Shown here in pieces: positions 7,067-8,987 of a stretch of DNA of 8,987 bases (position 1 is its first letter; every line of letters starts with the position of its first letter). This DNA is from Verrucomicrobiota bacterium (GTDB lineage: Bacteria; Verrucomicrobiota; Verrucomicrobiia; Chthoniobacterales; UBA10450). The notes under the pieces were generated by a model, which saw only the letters and a program-made list of their open reading frames with translations, made no database searches and was not told the origin of the DNA. The position numbers were made by a program, and so were the translations under genes. Location: the NCBI GenBank assembly GCA_003219945.1, contig QHQV01000268.1, forward strand, positions 1 to 8,987, read 5' to 3'.

Positions 7067-8269
7067 ATGTCCCGCCGTTACATCTTTTCCTCTGAATCAG
7101 TCAGTGAAGGTCATCCTGATAAAGTTTGCGACGCCATTTCAGACGCGGTGCTCGACGCGTGTATTGAACATGACCGGCGCAGTCGCGTGGCTTGCGAAAC
7201 ATTCGCTAAGAGCAACATCGTCATCGTAGGTGGCGAGATCACCATTCCAAGCCTGTCTGAAGATAAGCCCCTGGCGAGTGTACTGCCTGTCGAACAGCTC
7301 GTGCGGGACACCGTCCGCGACATCGGTTACGTGAATGACGACGATGTCTTTCACGCCGACAAAATTTTCATCACCAACATCATCACTAAACAATCGCCCG
7401 ATATCGCGCAGGGTGTGGACGCTCGCGCAGTTGAAGGTAAGGACACCGCAGAACAAGGCGCGGGAGATCAAGGATTGATGTTCGGCTATGCGTGTGACGA
7501 GACACCGGAGCTGATGCCAGCGCCCATTATGTTTGCGCACCGGCTCGGGCGCGAACTGACCCGTATTCGCAAGAACGGCAGAGTCGGCTGGTTGCGACCT
7601 GATGCGAAATCGCAGGTTTCAGTGATCTACGAAAACGGCAAACCTATCGGCATCTCCTGCGTCGTTGTCTCGACTCAGCACACGCGCGACGTGAAGCATT
7701 CGGAACTCCGCAGTTTCGTGATCGAAGAGGTAATCAAGAAAGTGTTGCCTAGGGAAATGCTGAGCGAGAAGACGCAATTCCTCGTCAATCCTACTGGCAA
7801 CTTCGTGATCGGCGGACCGCAGGGCGACGCCGGTCTGACCGGCCGCAAAATCATCGTCGATTCCTACGGTGGAATGGGCCGGCATGGTGGCGGCGCGTTC
7901 TCGGGTAAAGATCCGAGCAAAGTCGATCGCAGCGCTGCTTACATGGGACGTTGGGTTGCGAAAAATGTGGTGGCGTCAGGTCTGGCGAAAAAATGCGAAG
8001 TGCAATTCGCCTATGCCATTGGCCATCCGGAGCCGCTCAGTGTTCGCATCGACACATTCGGTACCCACACTGTCGGTGAAGAAGCAATCGAGCGGGCCGT
8101 GCTTGCCACGTTCAGCTTCAAACCGGCCGACATCGTCAAACAGCTTAACCTTCTTCACCCGATTTATTCCAAGACCACGAATTACGGCCACTTCGGCAAA
8201 ATCGACGATCCCGATATCACGTGGGAGTCGACGGACAAAGCAGCAGAGCTGAAGAAGGCCGCAAAATAA
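7067..8269 (+). CDS. metK: S-adenosylmethionine synthetase (methionine adenosyltransferase)
   Basis: A 400-aa cytoplasmic enzyme that makes S-adenosylmethionine from methionine and ATP, releasing phosphate and pyrophosphate. Family signatures are intact: [12 protein letters not shown] near the N-terminus (GHPDK at 15-19, including the ATP-binding histidine), [17 protein letters not shown] near 129-145, the phosphate-binding [19 protein letters not shown] beginning near 273, and [15 protein letters not shown] in the C-terminal third. Length is slightly above the roughly 384 residues of the E. coli enzyme and all three MetK domains are covered. The ATG at 7067 gives the canonical N-terminus ([16 protein letters not shown]); no purine-rich Shine-Dalgarno precedes it. 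It is the first gene of the plus-strand methyl-cycle operon with ahcY and is likely controlled by the divergent ArsR-methyltransferase protein. Confidence 0.98.
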   Translation: MSRRYIFSSESVSEGHPDKVCDAISDAVLDACIEHDRRSRVACETFAKSNIVIVGGEITIPSLSEDKPLASVLPVEQLVRDTVRDIGYVNDDDVFHADKIFITNIITKQSPDIAQGVDARAVEGKDTAEQGAGDQGLMFGYACDETPELMPAPIMFAHRLGRELTRIRKNGRVGWLRPDAKSQVSVIYENGKPIGISCVVVSTQHTRDVKHSELRSFVIEEVIKKVLPREMLSEKTQFLVNPTGNFVIGGPQGDAGLTGRKIIVDSYGGMGRHGGGAFSGKDPSKVDRSAAYMGRWVAKNVVASGLAKKCEVQFAYAIGHPEPLSVRIDTFGTHTVGEEAIERAVLATFSFKPADIVKQLNLLHPIYSKTTNYGHFGKIDDPDITWESTDKAAELKKAAK

Positions 8270-8298
8270 TCCGCAGATTTCGCAGATTTACGCAGATT
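8270..8298 (+). repeat. Left arm of a 29-bp perfect inverted repeat
   Basis: The arm consists of three near-identical units, CGCAGATTT (8272-8280), CGCAGATTTA (8281-8290) and CGCAGATT (8291-8298), preceded by TC. It starts directly after the metK stop codon and ends 3 nt before the GxxExxY ATG, so it occupies the whole leader and ribosome-binding region of that gene. It is the exact reverse complement of 8677-8705; pairing breaks at both ends (8269/8706 and 8299/8676 do not pair). Confidence 0.95.
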
Positions 8299-8301
8299 AG
8301 A

Positions 8302-8730
8302 ATGCAGAAGGATCAACAGAGCCATGCAATCATCGGAGCCGCAATGGAAGTGCATCGCGAGCTCGGATTCGGATTTCTAGAAGCGGTTTATCAATGCGCT
8401 TTAGCCTTGGAATTCGAAGAGCGAGAAATTCCATTTCGAGCTGAGGTCCCCCTTCCGGTGCGATACAAAGGCAAGCTACTTACGTGCGGTTACCGAGCTG
8501 ATTTTATTTGTTACGAAGATTTTCTCGTGGAGACGAAGGCAATTGCCGAACTCACGGGTGTGGATGACGCGCAGTTGATCAATGAGCTCAAGGCGACTGG
8601 TCTGCAGCGTGGCCTGCTGCTGAATTTTGGCGCACCCAGCCTGCAGTTTAAGCGGCTTGTCAGAACCGCCTCCGAGAATCTGCGTAAATCTGCGAAATCT
8701 GCGGACAACCTCGAAGAAATCGTTTTATGA
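8302..8730 (+). CDS. GxxExxY protein (PD-(D/E)XK nuclease-like)
   Basis: A 142-aa protein of the GxxExxY family, assigned to the PD-(D/E)XK nuclease superfamily and of unproven function. The family signature begins [17 protein letters not shown] and the name motif is GFLEAVY (G24, E27, Y30). The nuclease core looks intact: RADF with D67, then VETKA with E77 and K79, followed by [10 protein letters not shown] (91-100) and the C-terminal [17 protein letters not shown] (104-120). The ATG at 8302 gives the conserved N-terminus; the frame is open upstream into metK, but that part shows no family similarity. No Shine-Dalgarno is present: the left repeat arm fills the leader. Residues 126-135 ([10 protein letters not shown]) are encoded by the right repeat arm, and the last seven residues come from sequence beyond it. 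The stop overlaps the ahcY start (ATGA), so translational coupling is likely. No methyl-cycle role is evident. Confidence 0.93.
   Translation: MQKDQQSHAIIGAAMEVHRELGFGFLEAVYQCALALEFEEREIPFRAEVPLPVRYKGKLLTCGYRADFICYEDFLVETKAIAELTGVDDAQLINELKATGLQRGLLLNFGAPSLQFKRLVRTASENLRKSAKSADNLEEIVL
8677..8705 (-). repeat. Right arm of a 29-bp perfect inverted repeat
   Basis: The exact reverse complement of 8270-8298, containing three AATCTGCG-type units. It lies inside the GxxExxY reading frame and encodes the repetitive [10 protein letters not shown] near the C-terminus. It ends 21 nt before the ahcY ATG. In a transcript it could pair with the left arm as a 29-bp stem with a loop of 378 nt. Confidence 0.95.
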
Positions 8731-8987
8731 AAACATCCACAATCGAACGAACCGAAACCGATTACAAAGTCGCCGATATTTCACTGGCCGATTTTGGTCG
8801 CAAAGAAATTTCTATCGCGGAAAAGGAAATGCCCGGGCTGATGGCGATCCGGGAGAAATATGCGCCGCAGAAACCGCTGGCAGACGTGCGCATCACTGGA
8901 TCGTTGCACATGACGATTCAGACCGCCGTCTTGATCGAGACTCTTACCGATCTCGGCGCGAGCGTCCGCTGGGCAAGCTGCAATATT
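8727..8987 (+). CDS. ahcY: Adenosylhomocysteinase (S-adenosylhomocysteine hydrolase), 5' part
   Basis: The first 87 codons of ahcY, cut by the window end. The enzyme is cytoplasmic and NAD-dependent, and splits S-adenosylhomocysteine into adenosine and homocysteine, relieving product inhibition of methyltransferases. Recognition rests on [17 protein letters not shown] near the N-terminus, then [15 protein letters not shown], and the substrate-binding stretch [18 protein letters not shown] followed by [12 protein letters not shown], a family hallmark. The ATG at 8727 overlaps the stop of the GxxExxY gene in an ATGA arrangement; GAAGAA (8713-8718) 8 nt upstream is a weak Shine-Dalgarno and lies just outside the right repeat arm, so it probably served ahcY before the repeat unit arrived. 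It completes the methyl-cycle operon with metK. Confidence 0.97.
   Translation, partial: MKTSTIERTETDYKVADISLADFGRKEISIAEKEMPGLMAIREKYAPQKPLADVRITGSLHMTIQTAVLIETLTDLGASVRWASCNI

Larger units (their letters stand above)
8270..8705 (+). mobile_element. Candidate 436-bp repeat-bounded unit carrying a GxxExxY gene
   Basis: A perfect 29-bp inverted repeat (8270-8298 and 8677-8705) encloses almost all of a GxxExxY nuclease-like gene and sits exactly between metK and ahcY. The left arm starts at the first base after the metK TAA. Deleting the unit leaves metK and ahcY 21 nt apart, a normal operon gap, which argues that the unit was inserted. No target-site duplication is evident at the ends and no transposase is encoded, so it is not a standard insertion sequence. 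It could be a nuclease-driven or passively spread repeat unit, comparable in concept to REP/RAYT pairs. The repeat is seen directly; mobility is inference. Confidence 0.5.

Noticed and set aside
8270..8298. CRISPR-like or simple tandem repeat array
   Set aside because: Only three short CGCAGATT units without spacers, paired with an exact inverted copy; this is an inverted-repeat boundary, not an array.
8221..8301. Upstream GTG start for the GxxExxY gene, overlapping metK
   Set aside because: The extra 27 residues overlap the metK end in another frame and include translated repeat arm (RRFRRF); the conserved family N-terminus begins right after the ATG at 8302.
8260..8715. Target-site duplication flanking the repeat unit
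   Set aside because: Bases outside the two arms (CAAAATAA on the left, CAACCTCG on the right) share only a trivial CAA, so no duplication can be claimed.
8302..8730. GxxExxY gene as half of a toxin-antitoxin pair
   Set aside because: There is no small partner gene; both neighbours are housekeeping enzymes of the methyl cycle.

Overview
The window looks like a chromosomal segment of a moderately GC-rich bacterium, most likely a member of the Verrucomicrobiota (soil-type Chthoniobacterales/Spartobacteria would fit). This rests on three things: a metK-ahcY pair interrupted by a GxxExxY-family gene, paralogous membrane-anchored TolB-like/TPR proteins, and mostly weak Shine-Dalgarno signals. It is inference from gene content; no rRNA or other taxonomic marker is present.

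The left 6.9 kb is coded on the minus strand. Read in the direction of transcription (right to left) it holds: an ArsR-type regulator fused to a SAM-dependent methyltransferase (6903-5971); two tandem paralogues of about 670-680 aa, each with three membrane segments, a TolB/FlgO-like domain and many TPRs (5925-3880 and 3749-1746); a secreted phosphodiester glycosidase (NAGPA-like) protein (1730-939); and a fumarylacetoacetate hydrolase-family enzyme (868-59). Gaps are 45, 130, 15 and 70 bp. No stretch over 300 bp lacks a gene.

The right 2 kb is a plus-strand methyl-cycle operon: metK (7067-8269), a small GxxExxY protein (8302-8730), and the 5' part of ahcY (8727 to the window end). MetK makes S-adenosylmethionine and AhcY removes S-adenosylhomocysteine. 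The divergently transcribed ArsR-methyltransferase fusion, across a 163-bp intergenic region with several palindromes and repeated motifs, is a natural candidate regulator of this operon.

The most striking structure is between metK and ahcY. The GxxExxY gene, a predicted PD-(D/E)XK nuclease-like protein with apparently intact catalytic residues, is bracketed by a perfect 29-bp inverted repeat (8270-8298 and 8677-8705). Each arm is built from three tandem CGCAGATT units. The left arm begins one base after the metK stop codon. The right arm lies inside the GxxExxY coding sequence, whose stop overlaps the ahcY start as ATGA. Removing the 436-bp unit in silico leaves metK and ahcY 21 nt apart, an ordinary operon spacing. 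This suggests a minimal nuclease-plus-repeat mobile or repeat-proliferating unit that inserted into a housekeeping operon while keeping it translationally connected.
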